Source of the DNA: Brevundimonas halotolerans
GTDB taxonomy: Bacteria > Pseudomonadota > Alphaproteobacteria > Caulobacterales > Caulobacteraceae
Assembly: GCF_003730275.1 (NCBI RefSeq)
Contig: NZ_QTTA01000019.1
Coordinates: 1-64,000 of the forward strand
Length of the DNA stretch: 64,000 bases
Direction: 5' to 3'
In this document: positions 51,318 through 61,144 of the stretch, piece by piece
Layout: every line of letters begins with the position of its first letter
How positions within the stretch are numbered: the stretch's first letter is position 1
Position numbers and translations under genes: made by a program
Notes under the pieces: generated by a model
The model's database searches: none
Told to the model about the DNA's origin: nothing
What the model saw: only the letters and a program-made list of their open reading frames with translations

Positions 51318-52730
51318 ATGCGTCTCCCCTCGCTCTTCCGGCGGACGCCGTTCCGGCTGACGCTGCTGTTTCTGGCGCTGTTCGCGACGGCGGCGGCGGC
51401 GGTGCTGGCGTGGGTCTATGTGGCCTCGGCCAATGAGGCGCGGCTGAGGGCCGAGGAGGCCGTGCGCACCGAGGTCACCACCCTGACCGGCATCTATGAT
51501 GCGCGGGGTTTTGACGCTCTGAACATGGCGGTCATCGACCGAACCCTGACCCGCGACAACTTCCTGTATCTGCTCATCGACGCCGAGGGGAACCGGGTGA
51601 CCGGCAGCCTCAATGTCTCGCCCATTCAGGACTATGAGGGCGGCACGGTCTGGCACACCTTTCCGATGACCGACACCCTGCCGGACGGGCGGGTGGTGAG
51701 GCCCCAGTCGCGCGGGGTGCAGATGACCCTGCGCGGCGGCGAGCAGCTGTTCGTCGGCCAGTCGCTGGGTGACACCGAAGCCTATCTGGGGCGGCTGACC
51801 CAGGCCCTGTGGGGGGCGATGGGGATCGTTGTGTTGCTGGGCCTGATAGGCGGCTTGCTGGTCAGCCGCAATCTGGAGCGGGCCATGGGACGGCTGAACC
51901 GGACCGTGCTGGCGGTGCAGGACGGCGACCTGAAGGCCCGGGTGGCGGTGCGCGGCTCGGGCGACGAACTGGACGAGCTGGGTCAGGGGCTGAACGGCAT
52001 GCTGGACCGGCTGGAGGCGTCCATGGCCTCGATCCGTCATGCGGGGGACGCGATTGCTCACGACCTGCGCTCACCCCTGACGCGTATGCGCGCCAAGCTG
52101 GAGGTGGCGCTGATCGACGCCGAGGCGGGCAAGGTCAGTGGCCCCGAGGCGCTGGAGCTGGCCCTGTCGGAAGCCGACGATCTGCTGAAGACCTTCAACA
52201 CCGTGCTGGCCATCGCGCGGCTGCAGGCGGCGGCGGGTTCGGGCCGGATCCCGGACGCCAAACGCTTTGACGCCGCAGACCTGGCCGCCGATCTGGCCGA
52301 GCTTTACGAGCCCGCCGGCGAGGACAAGGGGCTGGAGTTTTCGGCCGAGATCGAGCGCGGGCTGGAGATCATGGCCAACCGACCCTTCCTGACCCAGGCG
52401 CTGGCCAACATCATCGACAATGCCATCAAATACACGCCGGAGGGCGGAGCGGTGAAGCTGCGCGCGCGGAGGCGGTCCTCGGGTGAGATCGAGTTCTCGG
52501 TCACCGACACCGGGCCGGGTGTGCCCGAGGAAGACCGGGAGCGGGTGATCGAGCGCTTTGTGCGTCTGGACAACAGCCGTACCGAGCCGGGCTCGGGCCT
52601 CGGGCTGGCGCTGGTCGGGGCGGTGATGGAGGCCCACAACGGCCGCATCCAGCTGGATGAGGGGCCGGGGGTCTATAACGGCCACGGGCCGGGCCTGAGG
52701 GTGGCGCTGGTGCTGGCCGCCGCGCCATGA
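51318..52730 (+). CDS. Sensor histidine kinase of the glnE-linked two-component system
   Basis: 470 residues. Two membrane helices (LTLLFLALFATAAAAVLAWV; MGIVVLLGLIGGLLVSRNL) around a periplasmic domain of about 150 residues. HAMP, phosphoacceptor in DAIAHDLRSPLTRMRAKLEV, ATPase boxes NIIDNAIKYTPEGG, VTDTGPGVPEEDR and GSGLGLALVGAVM. ATG 51318 has GGGGGAGGAG upstream, derived entirely from the inserted MITE. Overlaps glnE by four bases. Confidence 0.93.
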   Translation: MRLPSLFRRTPFRLTLLFLALFATAAAAVLAWVYVASANEARLRAEEAVRTEVTTLTGIYDARGFDALNMAVIDRTLTRDNFLYLLIDAEGNRVTGSLNVSPIQDYEGGTVWHTFPMTDTLPDGRVVRPQSRGVQMTLRGGEQLFVGQSLGDTEAYLGRLTQALWGAMGIVVLLGLIGGLLVSRNLERAMGRLNRTVLAVQDGDLKARVAVRGSGDELDELGQGLNGMLDRLEASMASIRHAGDAIAHDLRSPLTRMRAKLEVALIDAEAGKVSGPEALELALSEADDLLKTFNTVLAIARLQAAAGSGRIPDAKRFDAADLAADLAELYEPAGEDKGLEFSAEIERGLEIMANRPFLTQALANIIDNAIKYTPEGGAVKLRARRRSSGEIEFSVTDTGPGVPEEDRERVIERFVRLDNSRTEPGSGLGLALVGAVMEAHNGRIQLDEGPGVYNGHGPGLRVALVLAAAP

Positions 52731-55612
52731 CGTCACCCGTTGGTGAGGCCCTGGCCGACCGGATCCGCCCATGCGGGCCGACGCTGGAGGCGCCGGGGCT
52801 GGCAACGCTGAAGGCGCAGCTGGTCGAGGCCGGTCTCGGGCCTGTGCTGGACACCGCCTGGCCGGCGCTGGCCCCGGTGTTTGCCGCCTCGCCCTATCTG
52901 GCCTCGCTGGCCCGGCGGCGGCCGGAGGCGTTGGGCGAGATGCTGAAGGTCAGCCCCGAGGCGAGCCTTGCCGATATCCTGATGCGGACCGGGGCCCTGA
53001 CCGGCGGCACGGATGAGATGAAGCGTCCACTGCGGCTGGCCAAGGCCGACCTGCACCTGCTGACGGCGCTGGCCGATCTGGGCGGAGTCTGGGACCTGGG
53101 CGCGGTCACCGGGGCCCTGTCGCGCTTTGCCGATGCGACGTCACAGGCGGCGCTCCGGGCCGTCGCCCATGATCTGCGCGAGCGGGGCCGGCTGGTTTCA
53201 GACCCCGACCCGGACAATCCGATCCCCGGCCTGTTCGGTCTGGCCATGGGCAAGCACGGCGCGCTGGAGCTGAACTATTCCAGCGATATCGACATCTCGC
53301 TCTTCTGCGATCCGGAGCGGCTGGCCGGGGCGCTGGCTAAGGGCGTCGAGATGCAGCGCACGGTCGACCGGGCGGCCCAGGCCTTTGCCGCCCTGCTGAC
53401 CGAGCGGACGGGCGACGGCTATGTGTTCCGGGTGGACCTTCGGCTGCGGCCCGACCCGTCCTCGACCCCGCCGGTCGTCGCCGTGCCCATGGCGCTGGAT
53501 TACTATGAGGGCGTCGGCCAGAACTGGGAGCGGGCGGCCTTTATCAAGGCACGCGCCATGCTGGGCGACCGCGAGGCCGGGTACGAATTCCTTGAGGCCC
53601 TGGTGCCGTTCGTCTGGCGCCGCAGCCTCGATTATCAGGCCATTCTGGATGTGCAGTCGATCAAGCGGCAGATCCATGTGCACAAGACGGGTGAGGGGCT
53701 GGAGGCGGCCGGGGCCAATCTGAAACTGGGCCGGGGCGGTATCCGCGAGATCGAATTCTATGCCCAGACCCAGCAGCTGATCCTGGGCGGGCGTAACCCG
53801 GCGCTGCGGCTGTCGGCGACCCTGCCGGCGCTGGAGGCCTTGACCCGCGCGGGCCATGTGCCGGAGGCGACGCGTGCGGCGCTCAGCCAGGCCTATGTGC
53901 GGCTGCGCGGGCTGGAGCACCGGGTGCAGATGCTGGCCGACGAGCAGACCCACGCCCTGCCGGTCGATGACGTCCGGCGGCGGGCGGTCGCGGCCCTTTC
54001 GGGCGAGGCCGATCTGGCGGCGTTCGATGCTTCGGTCGAGGCCCTGCTGGCCGAGGTCAACCGCCTGTACGGCGACCTGTTCGAGGGCGAGGAGTCGCTG
54101 TCGTCAGACTATGGCAGTCTGGTCTTCACCGGTGTCGAGAACGATCCCGAGACGCTGGCGACGCTGGAGCGGATGGGCTTTGCCGAACCGGGCCCGGTGT
54201 CGGACATGATCCGCAGCTGGCACCACGGGCGCATCCCCGCGACCCGCAGCGCGCGCGGGCGTGAGCTGTTCACCCGGCTGGCGCCGCGCCTGCTGGAGGC
54301 ATTGGCCGCGACCGGGGCACCGGATCAGGCCTTTCGCCGGTTCGCCGTGTTCTTTTCCGGCCTGTCGGCGGGGGTACAGATCCAGGCCCTGTTCCTGAAC
54401 CAGCCGACCCTGTTCGATCTGGTCGTGCGGGTCATGGCCTGGGCGCCGCGGCTGGCGCGGGCGCTGGGCCGGGATCCGGCGGCGCTGGACAGTATGCTGG
54501 ACACCCGTTTCCAGACCCCGTTGGATGCCGACACCGGGGTCGCCGACCAGATGCGGGCCGAGGCGGCGGCGGCCGAGGATTTCGAAGCCGCCATGGATGC
54601 GGTGCGGCGTCTGCACCGGGACCAGCGGTTCCGCATCGGCCTGCAGACCCTGACCGGGCGAGCCGATGTCGAGGCGGCGGGAAGGGCTTATACGGTGCTG
54701 GCCGATGCCTCGATCCAGGCGCTGGCGCAGGCGGCGCTCGTCGAGGTGACCCGCCAGTCGGGACTTATCGACGGATCGGTAGCCGTCGTGGCGCTGGGCA
54801 AGGCGGGCTCGCGCGAGATGACGGGTGCCTCGGACCTCGACCTGATCACCGTGCATGAGGCCCCCGCCGACGCCCTGTCGGAAGGACGCGGCCTGCCGCC
54901 CGAGACCTGGTACGGGCGGTTTACCCAGCGACTGATCGCGGCGCTGTCGGCCCATACCAGTCAGGGAGGGCTGTATGAGGTCGACATGCGGCTGCGGCCG
55001 TCGGGCTCCAAGGGGCCGCTGTCGGTCAAGCTGGCGCGGCTGTCCGACTATTATGCCGGCGAGGCCGACACCTGGGAGTTCATGGTGCTGACCCGGGCGC
55101 GGGTGGTGTGGGCCAGCGATCCGGCCTTTGGCGCGCGGGTCGCTGGCGTGCTTGAGGACGTAGTTCGGGCCCATGGGCGCACGCCCGAGACACTGGCCCA
55201 TCATGTGCGGGCGATGCGCGACCGGATGATGCGCGATCTGCCGTCTGGCGGCTTCTGGGACCTGAAGCGGGTCGCAGGCGGGCTGGTCGATGCCGAGTTC
55301 GTGGCCCAGTACCGGCAGCTGCTGCGCGCCGGGGCGGGGGAGGCCCTGACGGTCTCGACGCTGGAGGCCCTGACCGATGATCCCGAACTGGCCGAGGCCT
55401 GGCGCACGCAACAGGGGATCGCCCAGATATTTGCCTGTTCCTTCAATGAAAAACCTGTGCCCGAGGATGAGCCCGCCGGCCTGCAGGCGCGGCTGGCCGA
55501 GGTGGGCGGGCAGGGCGATCTGGTGGGGCTGAAGGACCATCTTGTGGCCCTGCGCGAGCGGGCCCGGGCGCGGTTCGAAACCGTGCTTCCACCCGTCGCG
55601 ACGGAATCCTGA
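52727..55612 (+). CDS. glnE: Bifunctional glutamine synthetase adenylyltransferase/adenylyl-removing enzyme
   Basis: 961 residues. Two nucleotidyltransferase domains: the N-terminal adenylyl-removase half has MGKHGALELNYSSDIDISLF (about 175-195), and the C-terminal adenylyltransferase half has LGKAGSREMTGASDLDLITV (about 690-710). Helical linkers include LKLGRGGIREIEFYAQTQQL and a second copy of that motif type in DLKRVAGGLVDAEFVAQYRQ. It sets glutamine synthetase activity in response to PII. Translationally coupled to the kinase. Confidence 0.97.
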   Translation: MTSPVGEALADRIRPCGPTLEAPGLATLKAQLVEAGLGPVLDTAWPALAPVFAASPYLASLARRRPEALGEMLKVSPEASLADILMRTGALTGGTDEMKRPLRLAKADLHLLTALADLGGVWDLGAVTGALSRFADATSQAALRAVAHDLRERGRLVSDPDPDNPIPGLFGLAMGKHGALELNYSSDIDISLFCDPERLAGALAKGVEMQRTVDRAAQAFAALLTERTGDGYVFRVDLRLRPDPSSTPPVVAVPMALDYYEGVGQNWERAAFIKARAMLGDREAGYEFLEALVPFVWRRSLDYQAILDVQSIKRQIHVHKTGEGLEAAGANLKLGRGGIREIEFYAQTQQLILGGRNPALRLSATLPALEALTRAGHVPEATRAALSQAYVRLRGLEHRVQMLADEQTHALPVDDVRRRAVAALSGEADLAAFDASVEALLAEVNRLYGDLFEGEESLSSDYGSLVFTGVENDPETLATLERMGFAEPGPVSDMIRSWHHGRIPATRSARGRELFTRLAPRLLEALAATGAPDQAFRRFAVFFSGLSAGVQIQALFLNQPTLFDLVVRVMAWAPRLARALGRDPAALDSMLDTRFQTPLDADTGVADQMRAEAAAAEDFEAAMDAVRRLHRDQRFRIGLQTLTGRADVEAAGRAYTVLADASIQALAQAALVEVTRQSGLIDGSVAVVALGKAGSREMTGASDLDLITVHEAPADALSEGRGLPPETWYGRFTQRLIAALSAHTSQGGLYEVDMRLRPSGSKGPLSVKLARLSDYYAGEADTWEFMVLTRARVVWASDPAFGARVAGVLEDVVRAHGRTPETLAHHVRAMRDRMMRDLPSGGFWDLKRVAGGLVDAEFVAQYRQLLRAGAGEALTVSTLEALTDDPELAEAWRTQQGIAQIFACSFNEKPVPEDEPAGLQARLAEVGGQGDLVGLKDHLVALRERARARFETVLPPVATES

Positions 55613-55676
55613 GGGCTCCTGCGTTAGACGGACTGGACAAGGGGACGTCCGATCTGACGATCAAGGAGCAAGACCC

Positions 55677-56312
55677 ATGAGAAAATCTATCTGGATCGGC
55701 GGCGCAGCCGCTGTGGCGCTGGTGGTATCCGCCGGCGTGGGAGTGGCCCAGCAGGCGCCTTCGCAGGATCCCGGCCGACAGGATCGCGGTATGGCCCGCG
55801 CCGATGCCGACGGTGACGGGCGTATCAGCCAGGCCGAGTTCGTGGCCGGGCGTGTTTCCCGCCTGACGGCGGTCGACGCCAATGGCGACGGCACGGTTAC
55901 GCCGGAAGAAATGGCCGCCGCCCGTGAGGCTCGTCAGGCCGAGCGTGCCGACAACCACTTTGCCCGTCTGGATGCCGACGGTAATGGCGCTGTGACGCGG
56001 GCGGAATATGATGCCGCCCGTGAAGCCCGCAGCGAGCGTCGCGCTGAACGCGGCGATCGGGGTCCTCGTCGCGGTATGCGCGGCCCGGGCCGGGGTCAGC
56101 GCTGGGGCGGCGAAGGCGGTCGCGGCGAACGCGGCCCGGTGGTAATCGCCGAGGCCGAGGCCCGTATGGCTGAAGGCTTTGCCAAGCTGGATGCCAACAG
56201 CGACGGCTTTGTAACCGCCGAGGAACGTCAGGCGGCCCGTCAGGGCATGCGGGAGGAACGCCGTGAACGCCGTCAACAGCGTCGCTCGCAAGCGGCGGCG
56301 TCTTCGGAGTAG
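55677..56312 (+). CDS. Secreted EF-hand protein with four Ca-binding loops
   Basis: 211 residues from ATG 55677 (CAAGGAG upstream). Signal peptide ending GVAQQ at about residue 25. Four canonical EF-hand loops: DADGDGRISQAE (43-54), DANGDGTVTPEE (67-78), DADGNGAVTRAE (99-110) and DANSDGFVTAEE (172-183). A Gly/Arg-rich linker lies between the third and fourth, with an Arg-rich tail. Probably a periplasmic Ca sensor or buffer. Ends 66 bases before the ECF sigma gene, so it may belong to the same stress unit. Confidence 0.88.
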   Translation: MRKSIWIGGAAAVALVVSAGVGVAQQAPSQDPGRQDRGMARADADGDGRISQAEFVAGRVSRLTAVDANGDGTVTPEEMAAAREARQAERADNHFARLDADGNGAVTRAEYDAAREARSERRAERGDRGPRRGMRGPGRGQRWGGEGGRGERGPVVIAEAEARMAEGFAKLDANSDGFVTAEERQAARQGMREERRERRQQRRSQAAASSE

Positions 56313-56378
56313 GGTAGATGTCGGGCGACGCGATCCGGGATCGACGGCCCTCAGTCTTTTGCGAGACAGGACAACCGT

Positions 56379-56945
56379 TTGCCCGTGATCGCCGACCCCG
56401 ATCAGGAACTGGTGGCCCGGGTGGCCCGGGGCGACCCGGAGGCCATCCAGGCCCTGGTTTCCGTCAAGCTGCCGCGCATGATGGCGCTGGCGGGACGGCT
56501 GCTGGGCGATCCGGTCGAGGCCGAGGATGTAGCGCAGGAAACCCTGCTGAGGGCCTGGAAACAGGCCCCGCGCTGGAAACCCGGCAAGGCGAAATTCGAT
56601 ACCTGGCTGCACCGGGTGGCGATGAACCTCTGCTACGACCGGCTACGGAAACGGCGCGAGATTGCCACCGACGCCGTCCCCGAACAGGTGGACGACGGGG
56701 CGGCCCCTGATCGCGGCCTGATGGCGCGGGACGTGGGGCTGAGGGTCGATGCGGCGCTGCAGGCCCTGCCCGAACGGCAGCGCGAGGCCGTGGTGCTGTG
56801 TCATTATCAGGAGCTCGGCAATATCGAGGCCGCCGGGATCATGGGTGTGAGTGTCGAGGCTCTGGAGAGCCTGCTGTCGCGAGGGCGGCGGGCGTTGCGG
56901 TCGGCATTGTCCGACCTCAATCCGGCCTCTGAAGGAGAGAGATGA
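56379..56945 (+). CDS. ECF RNA polymerase sigma factor
   Basis: 188 residues from TTG 56379 (GTG 56385 is an alternative). Region 2 with AGRLLGDPVEAEDVAQETLL and WKPGKAKFDTWLHRVAMNLC, region 4 with LQALPERQREAVVLCHYQEL and GVSVEALESLLSRGRRALRS. Followed by genes for a single-pass membrane protein and a periplasmic sensor, an order like cnrH with cnrY and cnrX. It probably directs an envelope or metal stress response. Stop overlaps the next start. Confidence 0.93.
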   Translation: MPVIADPDQELVARVARGDPEAIQALVSVKLPRMMALAGRLLGDPVEAEDVAQETLLRAWKQAPRWKPGKAKFDTWLHRVAMNLCYDRLRKRREIATDAVPEQVDDGAAPDRGLMARDVGLRVDAALQALPERQREAVVLCHYQELGNIEAAGIMGVSVEALESLLSRGRRALRSALSDLNPASEGER

Positions 56946-57382
56946 TGAAGGCCGAACGCTTTCAGGCGATCGTCGAGGCCTATGGGGCCGATCCGGCGCG
57001 CTGGCCCGAGGCCGAGCGTGACGCGGCGCTGGTCTATGCCGAACAGGCCGGCGAGGCCGCGCAAGCGGTACTCGCCGAGGCGCGGGCGCTGGATGCCGGT
57101 CTGGCCAGCCATACGACACCGCTGCCGGATGCAGCCGCCTTTGCCCGGGCGCTGAAGGGTGCCGAGGCGGCGCTGACGCCTGCGCGCCGCGGTCGGGGCT
57201 TCCGCCTGCCGAGCTTCGGACTGGACCGGGTCCGGCTGGCGTCCGGTCTTATGGCGGCGGCCTGTGCCGGGGTGATGTTCGGGGTGACCCTGAGCGACCG
57301 GCTGACCGCCGATGTGCAGGCCGACGCCGTGCTCTATCAGGCGACCCTGAGCGGGATCGACGATACGGAGGTGCTGGGATGA
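56942..57382 (+). CDS. Single-pass membrane protein, probable anti-sigma factor
   Basis: 146 residues. An N-terminal cytosolic helical part (MKAERFQAIVEAYGADPARW) and one membrane helix at about 101-120 (SGLMAAACAGVMFGVTL), then a short periplasmic tail. No similarity to a named anti-sigma domain is evident, but position directly behind the sigma gene and topology fit. Overlaps neighbours by four bases on both sides. Confidence 0.75.
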   Translation: MMKAERFQAIVEAYGADPARWPEAERDAALVYAEQAGEAAQAVLAEARALDAGLASHTTPLPDAAAFARALKGAEAALTPARRGRGFRLPSFGLDRVRLASGLMAAACAGVMFGVTLSDRLTADVQADAVLYQATLSGIDDTEVLG

Positions 57383-57906
57383 GCGCGCGTGCGATGAAGG
57401 TCGGCCTGATCGTTCTGGCCGTGATCAATGTGTTCGCCCTGGCGGCCGTGGCCACTATGGCTGTATCGCTGAACCGGATCGAGAGCCGGGTCGAGGACCA
57501 GCGTCGGCCCGGCCGCAGCGGCAACAGCCCTTGGGAGGCCGTAGGGGCCCTGCCGCCGGAGACGCAGTCTCGCGTCAGAACCACGCTGCGCGAGTCGGCC
57601 CTGTCCGCCCGTCCGGATTTCGAAGAAGCCCGCACGGCCCGCAAGGCCGCCCTAAGCCGGGCGCTGGAGACCCCTTATGACGGTGAGGCTGTGCGGACGC
57701 TGCTGGCCACCTCGCGTGAGGCGGAACTGCGCGGCCGGGCCCGGATCGAGGATGACACGACGGCCTTGCTGGCCACCCTCAATCCCGAGGAACGCGCCGC
57801 CGTGGCGCCCCTGCTGTCGCGCCATGGTCCCCGGGGCCGGGGCCGCGGCGGTGGTCGGGACCGGGGTGAGCGGAGCGAGCGCCGCGAGGCTGCTCCGGCA
57901 GAGTAG
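57379..57906 (+). CDS. Periplasmic heavy-metal-sensor-like protein (CnrX/Spy type)
   Basis: 175 residues. An N-terminal membrane anchor (MKVGLIVLAVINVFALAAVA) and a periplasmic four-helix region with PWEAVGALPPETQSRVRTTL and LSRALETPYDGEAVRTLLAT, the pattern of the heavy-metal-resistance/CnrX fold. Arg/Gly-rich tail. In CnrX the domain senses metal and controls release of the sigma factor; few His or Cys are seen here, so the signal may not be a metal. Confidence 0.82.
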   Translation: MSARAMKVGLIVLAVINVFALAAVATMAVSLNRIESRVEDQRRPGRSGNSPWEAVGALPPETQSRVRTTLRESALSARPDFEEARTARKAALSRALETPYDGEAVRTLLATSREAELRGRARIEDDTTALLATLNPEERAAVAPLLSRHGPRGRGRGGGRDRGERSERREAAPAE

Positions 57907-57908
57907 GG

Positions 57909-60305
57909 TCAGGCGGCTTCGCGCTGGCCGTCGGCCTGGGCGGGGGGCACCAGCGGCAGGGTAAAGGCGACGGTCGTGCCCTGACCCGGTTCGCTGTCGA
58001 TCCACAGTTCGCCGCCATGCAGTTCGATCAGGGATTTGGTGAGGGCGAGGCCAAGGCCCGTGCCCTGGGTCGTCTTGGAATGCTGGCCCTCGACCTGTTC
58101 GAACGGTCGTGCCAGCCGTGCCACATCCTCGGCGGCGATGCCGATGCCGGTGTCGCTGACCGCGATCTGGATCAGGCCTGCGTCGGTCTGGCGGGCCTCG
58201 ACCCGGATGTGGCCGCCCTCGGGTGTGAACTTTACGGCGTTGGAGATCAGGTTCAGCATGACCTGTTTCAGGCCCCGGTGGTCGGCCTGCATCTCGGGCA
58301 GGGTATCGGGCGCATCGACCGTCAGGGTCAGTCCGGCTTCCTCGACCTTGCCCCGCATCAGCCGCGCTGCGTCCTCGCAGATGTCGTGCACCGAGACCGC
58401 CTCGTAATAGAGGGTCATCTTGCCGGACTCGATCTTGGCCATGTCGAGGATGTCGTTGATCAGGCTGAGCAGATGCTGGCCGGACTTCAGGATGTCGGCG
58501 GAATAGCCCTTGTAGCGCGGGTCACCCAGCGGCCCGAACATCTCGGCCGTCATGATTTCGGAGAAGCCGTTGATGGCGTTCAGCGGGGTGCGCAGCTCGT
58601 GGCTCATATTGGCCAGGAATTCGGACTTGGCCTGGTTGGCGGCCTCGGCCCGGGTCATGGCGATCTCGTACTTGCGGGCCAGCAGGCTGAGCTTCTCCTG
58701 ACTGGCCTCCAGCTTTTCGACCATGGCGCGCAGGGAGTCGGCGGCGCGCTGGCGCTCGGCCTCCTGACGCTTGATGGCGGTGATGTCGGCGGCGGTGACG
58801 ACCGTGCCACCGTCGGCGGTGAACCGTTCGACCAGCTGCAGCCACCGGCCGTCATTCAGCTCGACCTCGCGCGCGCCACTGCGGCCGCCGGCCGCCGGGT
58901 GTTCGGAATGAATGGCGAGGGCGGCGATACGGTTCAGATCGTCCTTCTTCGCCCCCCTACGGACCATGCCAGGCTCAAAGCCGAAGGTGTCGACGAAGGC
59001 CTGGTTCCAGAGGATCAGCCGGTCGGCCCGGTCGAACAGGACGAAGGCGTCGGAGACGCTTTCGATGCCGTCGCGCAGGCGGCTTTCGGCGGACTGGGCC
59101 TGGGCCTTGGCGCGGCGCTCCTCGGTGATGTCCAGTGCCACGCCGAGGATGACCGAAAAGCCGGTATCACCCCGCGTGCCTCGCGACTGGCCGCGGGCAT
59201 CGATCCAGCGGGGGCGACCGTTGTCATCCGGCACGGGGAAGCTGGCCTCGAAGGCGCCGAAGGTTGCGGCCTGCCTGAGAGCATGCGTCAGCGCTTCACG
59301 GTAATCGGGATGGACGCGTTCGATGAAGGCGGCAGCCGGCATCGGCCCCGCCTGCTCTACGCCCATCATGACGGCCATATAGTCGGACAGGATCACCTCC
59401 TCGCGTTCGAGATCCCATTCCCAGACGCCGCAGCGCGCGCCCTCGACCGCGATGCGGAAGCGGCGCTCGGTCTCGGCCCATTCGCGGCCGGCGCGGGCCG
59501 AGCGGGCCTGTTGCAGCAGCACCGCCAGCAGGACCAGAACGCCGACCAGCAGCGGTGCCATCAGCACCCAGGCATCGTCGAGCAGGGCGGTCGCGCCCAC
59601 AGCATCGGGACGCGCCCCTACGACCAGCAGACCGGTGTCGCCGACCGGCATTGCGACCCGGCGGAAGCTGGGACCCTCGTCCGGCATGACGGCATGGATG
59701 CGGCGGTCGGCCTCGGGGCCCGCCCCGGTCAGGCCCATCCAGAGCGAGGTCTGGTCTGCCGACTGCCCCCCCGCACCGATCACCGTCCGGCCGACCCGCA
59801 GGGCCAGCAGCCCGTTCTCGGGGGCGACGGCGGCAGGCGGCAGGGGAATGCGGGCCACGGCGTCGCGCCCGTCGGCTGTGGTGCGCCGGATCAGCAACGC
59901 CTCCCCGTCCGGGGCGGCAACCGGCGCCGCATCACGGGCGGGAAGCGGCCGAAAGTCGGAGATCGACGCTCCGCGCGCGATCTCGATCTGGCCGGCGCGA
60001 TCGAGGAAGGCCACAGCCATGTCGGCGGGCAGGTCGCGGCTGGCGCCGGCCAGGGCCAGTTCAGCCGTGCGGATGCCCAGCAAGGTATCGGAGGCCAGTC
60101 GCCCGGCCTCGGCCACCATGGCCTGATCGCGCAGCTGATCGGAATCACGCACCGGCTGGGCCATTTCCCGTCCGAACAGCAGGACGTAGCTGGCGACGCC
60201 GAGGGCGACGACCAGAATCAGCACCCGCACCCATGCCGGTGAGGCGCGACCGCGATCCGCCCTGCGGCGCCCCGTCGGATTGATGCGTCGCTCGCTGGCG
60301 CGCAC
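57909..60305 (-). CDS. Membrane sensor histidine kinase with PAS domains, PleC/PdhS-type core
   Basis: 798 residues from GTG 60305. Two membrane helices ([17 protein letters not shown] near 28; [19 protein letters not shown] near 250) flank an extracytoplasmic sensor domain. Two PAS domains follow ([40 protein letters not shown]). Kinase core [20 protein letters not shown], then EMFGPLGD and [20 protein letters not shown], typical of PleC/DivJ/PdhS kinases that control alphaproteobacterial cell-cycle polarity. No receiver domain. PleC identity itself is not proven. Confidence 0.88.
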   Translation of the reverse strand: MRASERRINPTGRRRADRGRASPAWVRVLILVVALGVASYVLLFGREMAQPVRDSDQLRDQAMVAEAGRLASDTLLGIRTAELALAGASRDLPADMAVAFLDRAGQIEIARGASISDFRPLPARDAAPVAAPDGEALLIRRTTADGRDAVARIPLPPAAVAPENGLLALRVGRTVIGAGGQSADQTSLWMGLTGAGPEADRRIHAVMPDEGPSFRRVAMPVGDTGLLVVGARPDAVGATALLDDAWVLMAPLLVGVLVLLAVLLQQARSARAGREWAETERRFRIAVEGARCGVWEWDLEREEVILSDYMAVMMGVEQAGPMPAAAFIERVHPDYREALTHALRQAATFGAFEASFPVPDDNGRPRWIDARGQSRGTRGDTGFSVILGVALDITEERRAKAQAQSAESRLRDGIESVSDAFVLFDRADRLILWNQAFVDTFGFEPGMVRRGAKKDDLNRIAALAIHSEHPAAGGRSGAREVELNDGRWLQLVERFTADGGTVVTAADITAIKRQEAERQRAADSLRAMVEKLEASQEKLSLLARKYEIAMTRAEAANQAKSEFLANMSHELRTPLNAINGFSEIMTAEMFGPLGDPRYKGYSADILKSGQHLLSLINDILDMAKIESGKMTLYYEAVSVHDICEDAARLMRGKVEEAGLTLTVDAPDTLPEMQADHRGLKQVMLNLISNAVKFTPEGGHIRVEARQTDAGLIQIAVSDTGIGIAAEDVARLARPFEQVEGQHSKTTQGTGLGLALTKSLIELHGGELWIDSEPGQGTTVAFTLPLVPPAQADGQREAA

Positions 60306-60385
60306 TCGTCTTCTCCCGGCCCGATGTGTCGAACAGGGAATCTAGGCTGCGTCGGCTTGTGGTGTCGAGGCACCGAATACCGGTG

Positions 60386-61015
60386 TCAGGCCGCCTGTGT
60401 CGCGCGGGACTCGGTGGGGGCGTCCGGGAGGGGCTCGGACCGGCTCGACATCCGGGTCGTCGATTGTTCCGTGACGGGCGCAACCGTCGTGACCTCGGTG
60501 ACGTCACGCACGAGGTTGCGGGCGGCGTCGGCCAGGCGGCGCATTTCGGGCGGGGCGTCGTCGGGCACATCGGCGACGGCCTCGATCATGGTGTTAGCCA
60601 AGGCCAGCAGACGCGGCGCCGCAGCGATCAGCCGGGCCTGGTATTCGATGCGCTCGGGATCGCGGTCATATTCTGCGCCCGGCACGCGCCAGCCGCCCCA
60701 GTCCTGGGGATCGGTGACCACGACCGGATAGGTGCCGGGAAACGGATGGTGAGGACAGTCGTCGGCCGTCTGCCATTTGTTACGGGCCCGTAGCAGGCGC
60801 CAGCGCTTATCGCCCTCCGACACGGCCTTAGCGTCCTCGACCGGGACCGCCAGTTCCTGGGCCAGAAATTCGCGACCCAGTCCCACGTCATAGGTGACGC
60901 GCACAGGCTCGTCGAAGCCCTTGGCCCAGACGGGCTGGACCTGTTCGATCCGGGCCCAGACGCCGACGCACTCGACCCAGACCTTTTCACCCTTCTGGAA
61001 TTGCGCGCGCGCCAT
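60386..61015 (-). CDS. Cytosolic protein of unknown function
   Basis: 209 residues, start supported by AGGAGGG. Residues 1-60 look like a small beta-barrel (QKGEKVWVECVGVWARIEQV, then VRVTYDVGLGREFLAQEL), reminiscent of an SH3-like fold. A Trp/Pro-rich middle follows (HHPFPGTYPVVVTDPQDWGG), a helix (YQARLIAAAPRLLALANTMI) and a disordered Ser/Thr tail. No family recognised. Confidence 0.7.
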   Translation of the reverse strand: MARAQFQKGEKVWVECVGVWARIEQVQPVWAKGFDEPVRVTYDVGLGREFLAQELAVPVEDAKAVSEGDKRWRLLRARNKWQTADDCPHHPFPGTYPVVVTDPQDWGGWRVPGAEYDRDPERIEYQARLIAAAPRLLALANTMIEAVADVPDDAPPEMRRLADAARNLVRDVTEVTTVAPVTEQSTTRMSSRSEPLPDAPTESRATQAA

Positions 61016-61144
61016 CAGACCCTCCTTCGGTGCCTGCAGTATCGAGCGCGGGTGTTAGCGCCCGGTTGGGAAACGGGGTGAAGCAAGGGTGAATGCCGCC
61101 GGGATTCGGGCTAAGCGGTCCCCGAACGGCTGGAGAGGTACATC

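Noticed and set aside
58017-60242. 741-codon plus-strand frame opposite the PleC/PdhS-type kinase
   Set aside because: The minus strand encodes a full kinase with PAS and H-box; the plus frame has no domain.
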